Assembly: GCA_964458485.1 (NCBI GenBank)
Contig: CAYWJA010000026.1
Coordinates: 1 to 28,783 of the forward strand
DNA length: 28,783 nt
Direction of reading: 5' to 3'
Source: CAYWJA01 sp964458485
GTDB lineage: Bacteria; Patescibacteriota; Gracilibacteria; UM-FILTER-43-11
The stretch's first letter is position 1. Every line of letters begins with the position of its first letter. Positions 17,041 through 24,945 of the stretch are shown piece by piece. The notes under the pieces are model-generated. The model was given only the letters and a program-made list of their open reading frames with translations. It was not told the origin of the DNA and did no database searches. A program made the translations under genes and the position numbers.

Positions 17041-17143
17041 AAAATTAATTACTTACCCCTCCTTAATTTCAACATAGCCCCAACAATACCTTGTTGTTAT
17101 TATCGGATCTTATTTAAAATTTGGTGATTAAAAGCATTCAATT

Positions 17144-17545
17144 CTAAAGATTAAAAGTCCTTCTAATCCATCCTCTGCTGTCTTTTGGTGCTGTTGGATT
17201 TTCTTTTAGTGCTGTTGAATCTTTTTGTGGCTCTTTTATACTAGTAAGCTGCTCAAATATTCTAACAAAAGATATAGGTATTCCTCCTGGCCCCACTGAT
17301 GCACTAGCCTTGTGACTCCCCAGAGTTCCAGCTGGATAAATACCAAATACTTCATTGCTACCCTCATAAACTCTTACAACCAAATCCTGTTGATGCTGAG
17401 GATCGACTGGTTCAACACGTGCTACGGTCAAATCCTGTTTTCCTAAAGATATATTTAATTGTCCAGCAATTTCATTTGCTGTTAAAGCATCAATATCCCC
17501 ACTTAGCTCAGGTAATTGATCTTGTTGTCTTTCAGGTTGTTGCAT
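17144..17545 (-). CDS. Unrecognised 133-residue soluble protein
   Basis: I start at the ATG 17543-17545 (MQQPERQQDQLPEL). The frame extends upstream only through a TTG that overlaps the ATPase stop, and that extra stretch is unlike the rest. The product has a Gln-rich start, a central domain of about 80 residues (IAGQLNISLGKQDLTVARVE, DLVVRVYEGSNEVFGIYPAG, GIPISFVRIFEQL) and a Lys/Pro-rich tail ending RGWIRRTFNL. There is no signal or membrane segment. It follows the ATPase gene on the same strand by 89 bp, so cotranscription is possible. Function unknown. Confidence 0.6.
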   Translation of the reverse strand: MQQPERQQDQLPELSGDIDALTANEIAGQLNISLGKQDLTVARVEPVDPQHQQDLVVRVYEGSNEVFGIYPAGTLGSHKASASVGPGGIPISFVRIFEQLTSIKEPQKDSTALKENPTAPKDSRGWIRRTFNL

Positions 17546-17634
17546 GATTTTAAGTTGGTTAATTATCTTAATAGTATAGCATTTCTTAGACAAAAAAGCA
17601 AACAGCACAATCCGCCTATTACGTGGATCCCAAA

Positions 17635-20463
17635 TCAAATTTGTGATGGCAATAAGAGCTTCCTCCCCTCATGCCACGCAAGAAATACAGTTGCCCCGAT
17701 AATAGGATAGAGCCAATCGGATAGACTTAGTGCGTCAAAACCGAACCAGATTGAGACGCTTTTGATGTAAATAAGGATCATTACAGCTATGATTGAAATT
17801 AAAAATGATCCCCAAAGCTGTTTGTTGGTAAACAAGTAGCTGGTGAATATGCTTTTTTCTGTGCGACGGGAAAGTATGTTTATGTACTGGCATAAAATTA
17901 TTCCGCAATACGCAGCAGCGCGGCCGGCTTCGATCGAACCTCCTGCAATATGGTGAACCATGACGAAGGAAAAAAATCCGGCGGCCCCCATCCAGAAACC
18001 GTAAAATATGAGGTTGATGAGGCTCTTTTTGTTAATAATGTGCTCTTTTAGATTGCGTGGTGGTTCATCTAAAATATGCTCTTCCGGAGGGTCGAAAGTG
18101 AGCGCAGTTAAAGGCAGCATTTCGCCTACAAGATCGATGGCTAAAATTTGAACTGCAGTAATTGGTGCAGGTAAACCAAGTGCTACACCGATAAATCCAA
18201 GAAGTACACATGCAAGCTCACCATTGTTGGATGTAATGGAGGAAAGAATGGTTTTTTTGAGATTTTTAAAAATCGTCCGCCCTTCGCGTATTGCAGCAGT
18301 TAAAGTTTTGAAATTATCATCTAAAAGCACAATTTCTGATGCCTCCTTTGCAACCTCTGAGCCCATTTTACCCATTGCAACGCCAATATCGGCTTTTTTA
18401 AGGCTAAGTGTGTCGTTTACCCCATCGCCAGTAACTGCAACCACCTCGCCCATTTGTTTGAGTAATGTGACGATACGAAGCTTATCTTCTGGTGATACGC
18501 GAGAAAATATTACGGCTTTTTCCTTGAGAATTTGTTTGAGTTGCGCATCTGTCAGGCGCTTTATCTGATCGCCGGTATATACGTCACCTTGGCGCGAATG
18601 GTCATTCGCGCCTTCAGTGAACATACCAATTCTCTTCGCAATCGCCTTAGCAGTTATTGCATTATCACCCGTTATCATCATTACGCGAATATGGGCATTA
18701 AAAGTTTGCCTTATGGCTTCTTTTACACCGATGCGAGGAGGATCTAACATTGTTACAAATCCTGCAAATATGAATTTTTGCTCAACGGATTTTATAACTG
18801 AAGACTCTGATAAAAGATGTAAATCCCTTGTTTTTGACCTGGAATTCATAATCTTTCCTGTTTCATCCGGTAAATCCCGATAGGCCAAAGCAATGACTCT
18901 TAATGCCTGTGCCGCAAATCCTTCTCCTTTAACCAATATCTCTTTTTTTTCTTTATCGGACAATGGAACAATGTCTCCTGAACGATTAATATGCGTACAT
19001 ACGTCTAAAACATTTTCCAATCCCCCTTTCATATAACCGATTAACCTACCTTTGTGGTGGCGGACCATTGTCATGCGCTTGCGGTCGCTATCAAAAGGAA
19101 TCTCATGAACTTCCGGGAATCTCTTACTAAGATCATCGAGGTCAAAACCCGCTTTCATAGCAAGTGGGCTGAATGCCGCCTCGGTAGGATCACCAATTGC
19201 ATACCAATAACGATGGTTTTTATCCGGTGGGTTCGTACGGCCATTGCTGGCAAGGTAACCATCTTCAAAAAATTGTTTGATCTTTTCGATGGATACTTTT
19301 TTGCCGTTTTCTAGTATCGACCCTTTTGGATCATAGCCAGTGCCTGTAACTTCAAAAGCCCGTCCATTCACATAACAATTGGTAATTGTCATTTCATTTT
19401 TTGTGAGCGTTCCGGTTTTGTCGGAACATATTACCATTGTGGATCCTAGTGTCTCGACTGCGGAAAGCTTACGCACAACTGCCTTTCTTTTTGCCATACG
19501 CCCTACGCCCAAACTAAGCGCAACAGATACTTGTGCTGGTAATCCTTGCGGTACACATGCAGCTGCTACTCCAATTGCAAATAAAACACTAAGCTGAATG
19601 GTTAGTTTAATACTTTCACCACCTCCGAGATTCAATAAAAAATTAATAACAAATAAACTAAGTGCAATTACACCTGCAATCTTGGTAAGAGCTTTAGCAA
19701 GAATATTCATTTCGCGCTGTAATGGCGAAAGATCACGGCCTATAGCTTCACTGGTTTTTGCTATACGCCCGATTTCCGTGTTCATACCAGTGCCATAAAC
19801 AACACCGTACGCATTACCTTTCGCAACAGTTACACCCAAAAATACTAAATTGTCCTGATCTGTAACAGTAGTCTTTTCCTTGATTATTAGATCTGCAGAC
19901 TTTTCCTGTGGTACAGATTCTCCGGTAAGAATAAAATCATTAGTACTAAAATTTGTTGTCTGAACTAAGCGAATATCCGCAGGTACTGCACTACCTTCCT
20001 CCAAATAAACCAGATCTCCTGGTACGAGCTCAGTTTGATCTATTTCCTTTTTCTGCCCATCACGGATTACCGTAGCTTTGGCCTGAATGATTTTTTTCAG
20101 AGATTCCAGAATTTTTTCTGCTTTAAATTCCTGATAAAATCCGATAACCGAATTAACAAATACTATGACGAGCAAAATGGTTCCTCCTCTAAAATCGCCC
20201 AAATAATATGCTAAAAAGGCGGCGACAATTAAAACAATTATCATTAAATCTTTGAATTGATCAAAAAATCTGAAAATAATCGGCCTCCTCTTCCCTTCTC
20301 CCAATTTATTCGGGCCATATTCTTTTAGTCTTTTTTGCGCTTCGCGCTCAGATAAACCTTGTTTTTTATCAGTATTTAAACTTTTAACAGCTTCATTTGC
20401 TGAAATCTGATAAAAAAATTCTTCCTGTTTAGAGCCTATGGCTGTTTTGTGCTTTGTAGACAT
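17635..20463 (-). CDS. P-type cation-transporting ATPase (type II, SERCA/Na,K-like)
   Basis: A full-length 942-residue pump. The N-terminal cation-ATPase region includes SLNTDKKQGLSEREAQKRLK. The actuator motif is TGES at 180-183 and the phosphorylation motif is CSDKTGTLT with Asp348. MITGDNAITAKAIA and GDGVND (679-684) follow, then a C-terminal six-helix domain. In M4 the usual PEGL is PQGL (Gln306), replacing the ion-binding Glu of SERCA and Na,K-ATPase. M5 has NNGEL, and M6 has IDLVGEMLP, with Asp and Glu where SERCA has Asn796 and Asp800. It clearly belongs to type II, but Ca, Na, K or H specificity cannot be assigned. The stop is TGA. It has its own extended -10 promoter. Confidence 0.93.
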   Translation of the reverse strand: MSTKHKTAIGSKQEEFFYQISANEAVKSLNTDKKQGLSEREAQKRLKEYGPNKLGEGKRRPIIFRFFDQFKDLMIIVLIVAAFLAYYLGDFRGGTILLVIVFVNSVIGFYQEFKAEKILESLKKIIQAKATVIRDGQKKEIDQTELVPGDLVYLEEGSAVPADIRLVQTTNFSTNDFILTGESVPQEKSADLIIKEKTTVTDQDNLVFLGVTVAKGNAYGVVYGTGMNTEIGRIAKTSEAIGRDLSPLQREMNILAKALTKIAGVIALSLFVINFLLNLGGGESIKLTIQLSVLFAIGVAAACVPQGLPAQVSVALSLGVGRMAKRKAVVRKLSAVETLGSTMVICSDKTGTLTKNEMTITNCYVNGRAFEVTGTGYDPKGSILENGKKVSIEKIKQFFEDGYLASNGRTNPPDKNHRYWYAIGDPTEAAFSPLAMKAGFDLDDLSKRFPEVHEIPFDSDRKRMTMVRHHKGRLIGYMKGGLENVLDVCTHINRSGDIVPLSDKEKKEILVKGEGFAAQALRVIALAYRDLPDETGKIMNSRSKTRDLHLLSESSVIKSVEQKFIFAGFVTMLDPPRIGVKEAIRQTFNAHIRVMMITGDNAITAKAIAKRIGMFTEGANDHSRQGDVYTGDQIKRLTDAQLKQILKEKAVIFSRVSPEDKLRIVTLLKQMGEVVAVTGDGVNDTLSLKKADIGVAMGKMGSEVAKEASEIVLLDDNFKTLTAAIREGRTIFKNLKKTILSSITSNNGELACVLLGFIGVALGLPAPITAVQILAIDLVGEMLPLTALTFDPPEEHILDEPPRNLKEHIINKKSLINLIFYGFWMGAAGFFSFVMVHHIAGGSIEAGRAAAYCGIILCQYINILSRRTEKSIFTSYLFTNKQLWGSFLISIIAVMILIYIKSVSIWFGFDALSLSDWLYPIIGATVFLAWHEGRKLLLPSQI

Positions 20464-20484
20464 GTTTTTATTTATTTTGCATAT

Positions 20485-20493
20485 ATTATATCA
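20485..20493 (-). promoter_or_regulatory. Extended -10 box of the P-type ATPase gene
   Basis: Minus-strand TGATATAAT ends 21 bases before the ATG at 20461-20463, implying a leader of about 15 bases. It is identical to the extended -10 boxes before tilS and the giant surface protein gene. No convincing -35 is present. Confidence 0.6.
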
Positions 20494-20583
20494 GATCTTA
20501 ATTCTTAAAAATATTTGCTTTGCCCTTTACTTTCTTTTTTTTTGTTATACAATAATTTTCCTAACTAATTAATTATAATTATC

Positions 20584-21042
20584 ATGGAAAAATCACAATC
20601 AAGCCCTGAAATGGATGCAGCAATGCAGGGATTACAAGTAAAATTAGCTGAACTCGGGATGAAAACACCTGAGCAAGTTGCAGATTTAGCTGAATCAGCT
20701 TTATTTGAAACAGCCGTTAAAACAAGAGTTGCCTTAAGAGAACGGCTAACTCCTGACCAAGTTGCAAAGCTTGAAGAAAAAAAAGAGGATCTTGCTGTTT
20801 TACGTGAATGTGTTAAGAGGGTAAGAGGCAGTATTAGAAGTGATAAGCATGAAATTGCATTATCTCTTGAACAGCTACAGGGTTTAAATGAACTTTATGA
20901 TGGAGTTTTAGAGGTTACTGTTATGAGCAAGCTTGATCTTAATACGCATTCACCATTCACCTTCAGTAGAGCGCTAGTAACGAGCGATGACCAAGACGTA
21001 GAACTGCATTCTGATGGTAATATTGTTTGGATTTTAACATAA
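20584..21042 (+). CDS. Unrecognised 152-residue helical protein
   Basis: The hydrophilic, mostly helical product has LQVKLAELGMKTPEQVADLA and LRERLTPDQVAKLEEKKEDL near the start and middle. A smaller C-terminal part (FTFSRALVTSDDQDVELHSD, ending VWILT) looks beta-rich. It has no signal peptide or membrane segment. It is divergent from the ATPase gene and has its own rho-independent terminator, so it is a single-gene unit. The leader is AT-only with no Shine-Dalgarno sequence. No family recognised. Confidence 0.7.
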   Translation: MEKSQSSPEMDAAMQGLQVKLAELGMKTPEQVADLAESALFETAVKTRVALRERLTPDQVAKLEEKKEDLAVLRECVKRVRGSIRSDKHEIALSLEQLQGLNELYDGVLEVTVMSKLDLNTHSPFTFSRALVTSDDQDVELHSDGNIVWILT

Positions 21043-21068
21043 ATAAAAATTAGTTCACCCTTGAATAC

Positions 21069-21102
21069 AAAGCGGGTTTCAGGTAAGCTGAGCCTGCTTT
21101 TT
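21069..21102 (+). terminator. Rho-independent terminator
   Basis: AAAGCGGG pairs with CCTGCTTT (one G-T wobble), and an inner TCAG/CTGA stem extends the hairpin. TTTTT follows at 21098-21102. It lies 27 bp after the stop of the 152-residue protein gene. Confidence 0.8.
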
Positions 21103-21235
21103 CTGATTCACATTGTTACCAGCCTTTCGATCCTTCGACTTCGCTCAGGACTCAAGGCGTTTCCAAATAGTTGCCAAATGGTTTATTGGATAACAATCTG
21201 GAAACAATCTGGAAACAATTTGGTCACAATATGAA
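21103..21235. repeat. GTTTCCAAAT / ATTTGGAAAC word palindrome upstream of lepA
   Basis: Left words are ATTGTTACCAG, GTTTCCAAATAG and GTTGCCAAATGG. Right words are TAACAATCTGGAAAC, AATCTGGAAAC and AATTTGGTCAC. Its first 20 bases (CTGATTCACATTGTTACCAG) match 6424-6444 except for one missing C, which shows a dispersed unit with a shared boundary. A CCTTCGACTTCGCTCAGG fragment sits inside the left arm near 21132-21149. CCCTCGACTACGCTCGGGAC lies further right near 21258-21277. Confidence 0.8.
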
Positions 21236-21299
21236 CAACATCCGTAACTTCTGCATTCCCTCGACTACGCTCGGGACAAGCATCGCCCTCTAATTATTT

Positions 21300-23141
21300 A
21301 TGAAAAATATACGTAATTTTTGTATAATAGCACATATTGACCACGGAAAATCCACTTTGGCGGATAGATTTTTGGAAATAACAGAAACAATTGCAAAGCG
21401 TGACATGAAACATGGACAGCTTTTAGATACTATGGATTTAGAGCAAGAGCGTGGCATTACCATCAAGCTTCAGCCTGTAAGGATGGATTGGAATGGATAT
21501 ATCCTTAATCTGATCGATACCCCAGGGCATGTTGATTTTACATATGAAGTAAGCCGTTCAATTGCTGCGTGTGAAGGAGCGATTCTTGTGATTGACGCAA
21601 CTCAGGGAATTGAGGCTCAAACCCTCGCAAACCTTTATATGGCAATGGAATATGATCTAAAAATCATCCCTGTTATTAATAAAATCGATATGCCGGCTGC
21701 GGATCCGGAAAGAATTAAAATTGAAATCGAAAATGCACTGGCTATCCCGAAAGAAGAGGTAATTGAAGTTTCTGCTAAAACAGGTGAAAACGTAGAAGAA
21801 TTATTACAAGTAATTATTGACTGGGTACCTTCACCAGATGAATCAGGAATGCGTAAGCAATTGTATGTCCAGAACGATGACGAGGCTAAGGCTCTTGTTT
21901 TTGACTCTGTTTATGATACTTACCGCGGAGTCGTTGCGTATGTTCGTATGGTATCTGGAACTTTCAAAAAAGGTGATACTTTGCGATTTTTAAACGCAAA
22001 AACAGATATTGATGTGACGGATTTGGGATACTTTCGGCCAAAATATGAATCCCAAAAAGAGCTACTTCCAGGCGAGGTTGGCTATATTGTAACTGGACTT
22101 AAGTCGGTTGGGGAAGCACGTGTCGGAGATACTCTTTTTAAGTCTCAAGTGCTCCCGACAAGGTCGGGATCAAGTCTCAAGGGTGCAGATGCTCCAAGTC
22201 CTCTGCCGGGCTATAAAAAGGTAGTACCAATGGTATATGCAGGCATATATTGTATTGATGGAGATGACTTTCCGATGCTGCGTGACTCACTTGAAAAATT
22301 GACTTTAAACGATGCTGCACTTACATATGAACCAGATCAATCCCCTGCTTTAGGTTCAGGTTTTCAATGCGGGTTCCTTGGATTACTGCACATGGATATT
22401 GTACGCGAAAGGCTAGAGCGGGAATATAATATGGAAATTATTGTTACTGCGCCTTCAACCTCTTACATAGTTACAACAAAAGATGGGGTTGAAACAACAA
22501 TTTCCTCACCTGCATCTATGCCGGATCCAAGCCATGTCGACTCAATTGCTGAACCTTGGGTAAAAATGGAAATTGTATCTCCAAAGGAATCTGTCGGGGG
22601 AGTTATGAAAATTGTACAACAGCGCAGGGGTATTCATAAAAATCTGACTTATATAGATGAAGAAAGGGTTCTTGTTTTATTTGAAATGCCACTCGCTACA
22701 GTAATTATAGATTTTTATGATGTTCTTAAAAACGTGAGTAGTGGATACGCTTCCATGAATTATGAGTTTATGGAATATAGAACAGAGGATCTGATTAAAT
22801 TAGATATGCTTGTTGCAGAAGAAAAAATCGAAGGGCTAAGTGCCATGTGTCATAAATCTGAAGCGCATGGGCTAGGCAGCAGACTTGCTAAAAAATTGAA
22901 GGAAATTATTCCAAAGCATCAATTTGCTGTAAAAATACAGGCTGCAATTGGAGGTAAAATAGTCGCACGTGAAACCATATCCGCTTTCAGAAAAGACGTG
23001 ACTGCGAAGTTGTATGGAGGGGATGTTACACGTAAAAATAAACTCCTTAAAAAACAAAAGGCTGGTAAAAAGAGGATGAAACAGATGGGATCGGTAAGCC
23101 TGCCGCAGGAAGCTTTCCAAGCTATCCTTAAAAAGGATTAG
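21300..23141 (+). CDS. lepA: Elongation factor 4 (LepA)
   Basis: LepA is a ribosome-associated GTPase that acts in back-translocation or in 30S assembly. The 613 residues show G1 AHIDHGKST (11-19), the switch region with QERGITIKLQ, G3 DTPGHVDF, NKID and SAKTG. Domains II to V follow, with PGYKKVVPMVYAGIYC, GFQCGFLGLLHMDI and the LepA-specific C-terminal domain (FRKDVTAKLYGGDVTRKNKL, KKRMKQMGSVSLPQEAF). Residues about 281-295 form an unusual insertion of about a dozen residues encoded by a small palindrome. The start is the normal MKNIRNFCII, with no Shine-Dalgarno sequence. The gene lies alone between repeat-filled spacers. Confidence 0.97.
   Translation: MKNIRNFCIIAHIDHGKSTLADRFLEITETIAKRDMKHGQLLDTMDLEQERGITIKLQPVRMDWNGYILNLIDTPGHVDFTYEVSRSIAACEGAILVIDATQGIEAQTLANLYMAMEYDLKIIPVINKIDMPAADPERIKIEIENALAIPKEEVIEVSAKTGENVEELLQVIIDWVPSPDESGMRKQLYVQNDDEAKALVFDSVYDTYRGVVAYVRMVSGTFKKGDTLRFLNAKTDIDVTDLGYFRPKYESQKELLPGEVGYIVTGLKSVGEARVGDTLFKSQVLPTRSGSSLKGADAPSPLPGYKKVVPMVYAGIYCIDGDDFPMLRDSLEKLTLNDAALTYEPDQSPALGSGFQCGFLGLLHMDIVRERLEREYNMEIIVTAPSTSYIVTTKDGVETTISSPASMPDPSHVDSIAEPWVKMEIVSPKESVGGVMKIVQQRRGIHKNLTYIDEERVLVLFEMPLATVIIDFYDVLKNVSSGYASMNYEFMEYRTEDLIKLDMLVAEEKIEGLSAMCHKSEAHGLGSRLAKKLKEIIPKHQFAVKIQAAIGGKIVARETISAFRKDVTAKLYGGDVTRKNKLLKKQKAGKKRMKQMGSVSLPQEAFQAILKKD
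22140..22181. repeat. Palindromic insertion inside lepA, flanked by 10-bp direct repeats
   Basis: AAGTCTCAAG occurs at 22140-22149 and again at 22172-22181. Between the copies lies TCCCGAC-AAG-GTCGGGA, a perfect 7-bp stem (22153-22169). The segment encodes KSQVLPTRSGSSLKG in the LepA domain II-III linker, where the E. coli protein is about 12 residues shorter. It resembles intergenic GGGA/TCCC palindromes elsewhere in the window. Confidence 0.75.
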
Positions 23142-23199
23142 CCTACATCTCAGAGCTCAGATTTGTGATTTCAGAAGCATGTTTGGTATTTTTCAATTT

Positions 23200-23273
23200 T
23201 GTCATTCTGAACTTGTTTCAGAATCCACGATTAACGGGTATACTATGGATCCTGAACTAAATTCAGGATGACA
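23200..23273. repeat. REP-like nested palindrome TGTCATTCTGAA / TTCAGGATGACA
   Basis: Outer arms 23200-23211 and 23262-23273 pair at 11 of 12 positions. Each side also folds alone: CTGAA-CTTG-TTTCAG on the left and CCTGAA-CTAAA-TTCAGG on the right. The family GTCATTCTGAAC...TTCAGGATGAC is widespread as an intergenic repeat in environmental bacterial genomes. It lies between lepA and ribE. Confidence 0.8.
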
Positions 23274-23293
23274 AATAATAAATTCATCAAAAA

Positions 23294-23881
23294 GTGTTTA
23301 CTGGCATCATCCAAACCACTGGCAAAGTCCAAAAACTGATAAATAATCAGATTGTTATTGATGCGCCCGATGAAATTATCGGGGAATTAAAAAAGGGTAG
23401 TAGTATTGCTGTTGATGGAGCCTGCTTAACTGTCGTCGAAATTTCCGACAATTCATTTACAGCTGATTTTATGCCAGAGACAGCAGGAAAAACCATAATT
23501 AGTACCTACGAAATTGATCAATTAGTTAATTTAGAACTCACAATGCGTGCCAACGGGCGATTTGAGGGGCATATTGTATCTGGGCATGTTGAGGGAATAG
23601 GTGAGATAACTGACATTCAATCTGATTCTAATGCACAGGTTTTAACTATTAAGCTTGCGGATGAATTGATGAAGTATATAGTACCAAAAGGCTCAATTGC
23701 CATTAATGGTATTAGTCTGACGGTAATTGATGTACCGGATAATCAATTTACAGTAAGTATTATTCCGCACACCTGGGAAATAACTAATTTGCATACTTTG
23801 GAGGTTGGGGGTAAAGTTAATGTGGAGACGGATTTATTGGGTAAGTATGTTGAGAAATTAATTAAAGGATGTAGGATGTAG
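23294..23881 (+). CDS. ribE: Riboflavin synthase alpha chain
   Basis: The enzyme dismutates two 6,7-dimethyl-8-ribityllumazine molecules to riboflavin and a pyrimidinedione. The start is a GTG, chosen because it gives the invariant MFTGII. The 195 residues form two lumazine-binding barrels: residues 1 to about 95 (MFTGII, GSSIAVDGACLTV) and about 96-190 (GHIVSGHVEG, KGSIAINGISLTVIDV). The last codons (KGCRM and the TAG stop) are made from the GGATGTA words of the downstream palindrome. It sits 80 bp before ribH and is probably cotranscribed with it. The gene is complete. In some naming schemes it is called ribC or ribB. Confidence 0.96.
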   Translation: MFTGIIQTTGKVQKLINNQIVIDAPDEIIGELKKGSSIAVDGACLTVVEISDNSFTADFMPETAGKTIISTYEIDQLVNLELTMRANGRFEGHIVSGHVEGIGEITDIQSDSNAQVLTIKLADELMKYIVPKGSIAINGISLTVIDVPDNQFTVSIIPHTWEITNLHTLEVGGKVNVETDLLGKYVEKLIKGCRM

Positions 23882-23957
23882 GCTTGTAGGATGTAGGCTT
23901 GTAGGCTTTTTAAATTCCTACATCCTACAGGCCTACATCCTACAAGCCTACAAGCCT
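23869..23957. repeat. TGTAGGATG / CATCCTACA word palindrome between ribE and ribH
   Basis: Left arm 23869-23907 consists of GGATGTA and GGCTTGTA units; right arm 23917-23957 consists of CATCCTA, CAGGCCTA and CAAGCCTA units, the reverse complements. The loop is about 10 bases of T/A. The left arm supplies the ribE C-terminus and stop codon, and the right arm ends 4 bp before the ribH ATG. The ribosome-binding region of ribH would therefore lie inside the hairpin. Confidence 0.9.
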
Positions 23958-23961
23958 AAAA

Positions 23962-24423
23962 ATGAGCAATATCAAACAAAATCTCAGGGGCAACATCAAA
24001 GCTAAAAAATCCACAAAAATATCAATTGTGGTAAGTAAGTATAATCCAGAAATCACATCTGCGCTTTTGGAGAGTTGTACGGAAGAATTGATGAGGTGTG
24101 GTGTTCTTATAAAAAATATAAAAGTAGCTGAAGTGCCGGGTGCTTTTGAATTACCTTTTGCGTGTAATGAATTCGCAAGTGAAAAAAAACATCATGCGGT
24201 TATTGCTTTAGGTGCTATTATAAAAGGAGAAACTCCACACTTTGATTTTATTGCTTCCGCGGTATCGCAAGGTATAATGGATGTCAGTCTGCAAACTAAA
24301 ATTCCTGTAATTTTTGGAGTTCTGACCACCAATAATCTAAAGCAGGCCAAAGACAGAATTAAGAGTGGGAATAGTGGGGATAAGGGGGTTGAGGCTGCAC
24401 TGTCTGCTTTACAGATGATTTAA
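23962..24423 (+). CDS. ribH: 6,7-dimethyl-8-ribityllumazine synthase
   Basis: RibH condenses 5-amino-6-ribitylaminouracil with dihydroxybutanone phosphate, making the substrate of the preceding riboflavin synthase. The 153 residues have the family length and motifs: ISIVVSKYNPEIT near the start, EVPGAFELP at 57-65, ALGAIIKGETPHFDF with the catalytic His93, and FGVLTTNNLKQA. The position usually written FN is YN here (27-28). No Shine-Dalgarno sequence is present because the spacer is palindrome. ribD and ribBA, needed for the precursors, are not in this window. Confidence 0.95.
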   Translation: MSNIKQNLRGNIKAKKSTKISIVVSKYNPEITSALLESCTEELMRCGVLIKNIKVAEVPGAFELPFACNEFASEKKHHAVIALGAIIKGETPHFDFIASAVSQGIMDVSLQTKIPVIFGVLTTNNLKQAKDRIKSGNSGDKGVEAALSALQMI

Positions 24424-24518
24424 TTTTTAATTTGTATTATTGGTTATCGTGTATTATTGTAGGGGACGCAGATCTGCGTCCCCTACTTGCATATATAACC
24501 AAAAATTAAAAATTAAAC
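24418..24518. repeat. Nested palindrome filling the ribH-STAS spacer
   Basis: The centre 24459-24486 is a perfect 28-bp palindrome without a loop (GTAGGGGACGCAGA and its complement). Outside it TTAATTTTTAATTT plus TTGGTTAT on the left is mirrored by ATAACC and AAAAATTAAAAATTAA on the right, apart from a six-base insertion on the left. The outer left arm contains the ribH stop codon. The right arm ends 1-2 bases before the ATG at 24520. Confidence 0.9.
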
Positions 24519-24519
24519 T

Positions 24520-24882
24520 ATGTCTGAACTAAAAATATCACTGGAACAATCTAAAGAATTAGACAATACATATTTAGCTCACTTTGTAGGTGCCTTCGAT
24601 GGAAACATTCCTGAAGACTCATTAACAGAATTAAATGGGCTTCTGAACTCTGAAGATATTGGAATGCGTTTTATATTCGACTTTTCTAAATTAAGCTTTT
24701 TAAATAGTTATGGAATTGGGAGATTGGTAGAGTGGCAACAAAAAATAGGCCAAAAAGATGGACAAATCATTATGGTTGGGCTTAACGATAATGTTAAAGA
24801 AATTTTAACACTTGTTGGAGTATCGAATTTATTTAAAGTTTTTGAAGATGCTGAAGAAGCTATTAAATCGCTAAATGAATAA
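24520..24882 (+). CDS. STAS-domain protein (anti-sigma factor antagonist-like)
   Basis: The 120-residue protein is a single STAS domain: LAHFVGAFDGNI, then MRFIFDFSKLSFLNSYGIG, then DGQIIMVGLNDNVKEILTLVGVSNLFKVF. Relatives such as SpoIIAA and RsbV bind anti-sigma kinases and are controlled by phosphorylation of a Ser or Thr in a DS(S/T)G motif. Here the motif reads N62-S63-Y64-G65, so Tyr occupies the usual phospho-acceptor position and Asn replaces Asp. Control by the classic kinase switch is therefore uncertain. No anti-sigma kinase or sigma factor gene is nearby. It ends at a strong bidirectional terminator. Confidence 0.88.
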   Translation: MSELKISLEQSKELDNTYLAHFVGAFDGNIPEDSLTELNGLLNSEDIGMRFIFDFSKLSFLNSYGIGRLVEWQQKIGQKDGQIIMVGLNDNVKEILTLVGVSNLFKVFEDAEEAIKSLNE

Positions 24883-24897
24883 TATCTATTCTATACA

Positions 24898-24927
24898 ATA
24901 AAAGCCCGGATGAATCCAGGCTTTTAT
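24898..24927. terminator. Bidirectional terminator between convergent genes
   Basis: ATAAAAGCC (24898-24906) pairs with GGCTTTTAT (24919-24927), extended inward by GGA/TCC. T-rich runs follow on both strands. It lies between the STAS gene (ends 24882) and the minus-strand 607-residue gene (ends 24946), so it can serve both. Confidence 0.85.
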
Positions 24928-24945
24928 ATTTTTAATATATAATTC

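Noticed and set aside
17635..17637. Recoding of TGA (as glycine, seen in some candidate-phylum bacteria)
   Set aside because: TGA ends the ATPase frame right at the expected length and no well-recognised gene contains an in-frame TGA.
17546..17638. TTG start extending the 133-residue protein to 164 residues
   Set aside because: It needs a rare start inside the ATPase stop region, and the added residues do not resemble the rest of the protein; an ATG lies at 17543-17545.
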